From positions 1 to 59,390 of the forward strand of contig NZ_WJWY01000013.1 of NCBI RefSeq assembly GCF_010367435.1: a stretch of DNA of 59,390 bases, given 5' to 3'. Below the pieces are notes generated by a model. It did no database searches. It had not been told where the DNA came from and was given only the letters and a program-made list of their open reading frames with translations. The translations under genes and the position numbers were made by a program. Positions 59,361 through 59,390 of this stretch are shown here, piece by piece. The stretch's first letter is position 1. The number at the start of each line of letters is the position of its first letter. This DNA is from Fusobacterium sp. IOR10 (GTDB taxonomy: Bacteria > Fusobacteriota > Fusobacteriia > Fusobacteriales > Fusobacteriaceae).

Positions 59361-59390
59361 TAAGTTGCGACACCAAAAGAAAGGATGTGA

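Noticed and set aside
1-59390. CRISPR arrays, insertion sequences, prophage genes, tRNA genes
   Set aside because: I read through for regularly spaced repeats, transposase or integrase motifs and tRNA cloverleaf signatures and saw none.

Overview
The window is very AT-rich and densely packed. It carries clear sigma-70 promoters (TTGACA/TATAAT), strong AGGAGG ribosome sites and intrinsic terminators. The gene content fits an anaerobic, amino-acid and lactate fermenting member of the Fusobacteriota: the selenium genes selA/selB/selD, an oxygen-sensitive 2-hydroxyacyl-CoA dehydratase, an L-cysteine desulfidase, a DAACS glutamate carrier with proBA, an RseC-type protein and HtpX. I lean to Fusobacteriaceae (Fusobacterium or Cetobacterium) from gene style and AT bias. 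This is an inference, not an alignment result.

Layout. 1-8000, minus strand: a small unknown gene; an NSS amino-acid transporter followed by cysK and cysE, preceded by a leader with its own promoter, a 23-residue peptide ending Trp-Cys-Trp-Cys and a terminator; then a glutamate-type symporter with proB and proA. 7.8-8.6 kb: two nearly identical cold-shock genes in tandem. 8.6-12.6 kb: an acyl-activating enzyme/ACP/acyltransferase fusion, a 49-residue ORF, a hemolysin III-type membrane protein and a nitroreductase. 12.7-21.4 kb, minus strand: L-cysteine desulfidase behind a sigma-54 promoter, a sigma-54 activator, and the recombination nuclease pair addA/addB. 21.5-24.0 kb: two lipoproteins, a solitary 5S rRNA gene with its own promoter, and an rseC-MORN-Cys-rich operon.

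24.2-31.3 kb, plus strand: a housekeeping run with a membrane protein, maf, mreB, scpB, an rRNA/RsuA-type pseudouridine synthase, gatC, gatA, gatB and a small protein. 31.4-43.1 kb: two divergent arms around a gene for a large unrecognised HTH-like protein. The minus arm has a VOC epimerase-like protein, the dehydratase activator and the two dehydratase subunits. The plus arm has an acyl-CoA dehydrogenase, etfB, etfA, lactate permease and a propionate-type CoA-transferase. Together these supply every step of the acrylate route (lactate to lactoyl-CoA to acryloyl-CoA to propionyl-CoA to propionate). 43.1-45.7 kb: a MarR-controlled HlyD/membrane-protein efflux operon with two matching operator palindromes.

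45.8-58.3 kb, minus strand: a long, tightly spaced ten-gene run: ppx/gppA-like, hybrid histidine kinase, selD (itself with an in-frame UGA), selA, a selB-yedF fusion, a DUF3343 Se/S carrier-like gene, an L,D-transpeptidase, an SDR dehydrogenase, lemA and a DUF2207 membrane protein. 58.4-59.3 kb: htpX, then a promoter for a gene beyond the window.

The points most worth follow-up are the Trp/Cys leader peptide ahead of the transporter-cysKE operon, the complete acrylate-pathway locus with an unknown regulator and a possible lactoyl-CoA epimerase, the sigma-54 control region of the cysteine desulfidase, the UGA-containing selD, the SelB-YedF fusion, and a terminator sequence reused four times across the window.
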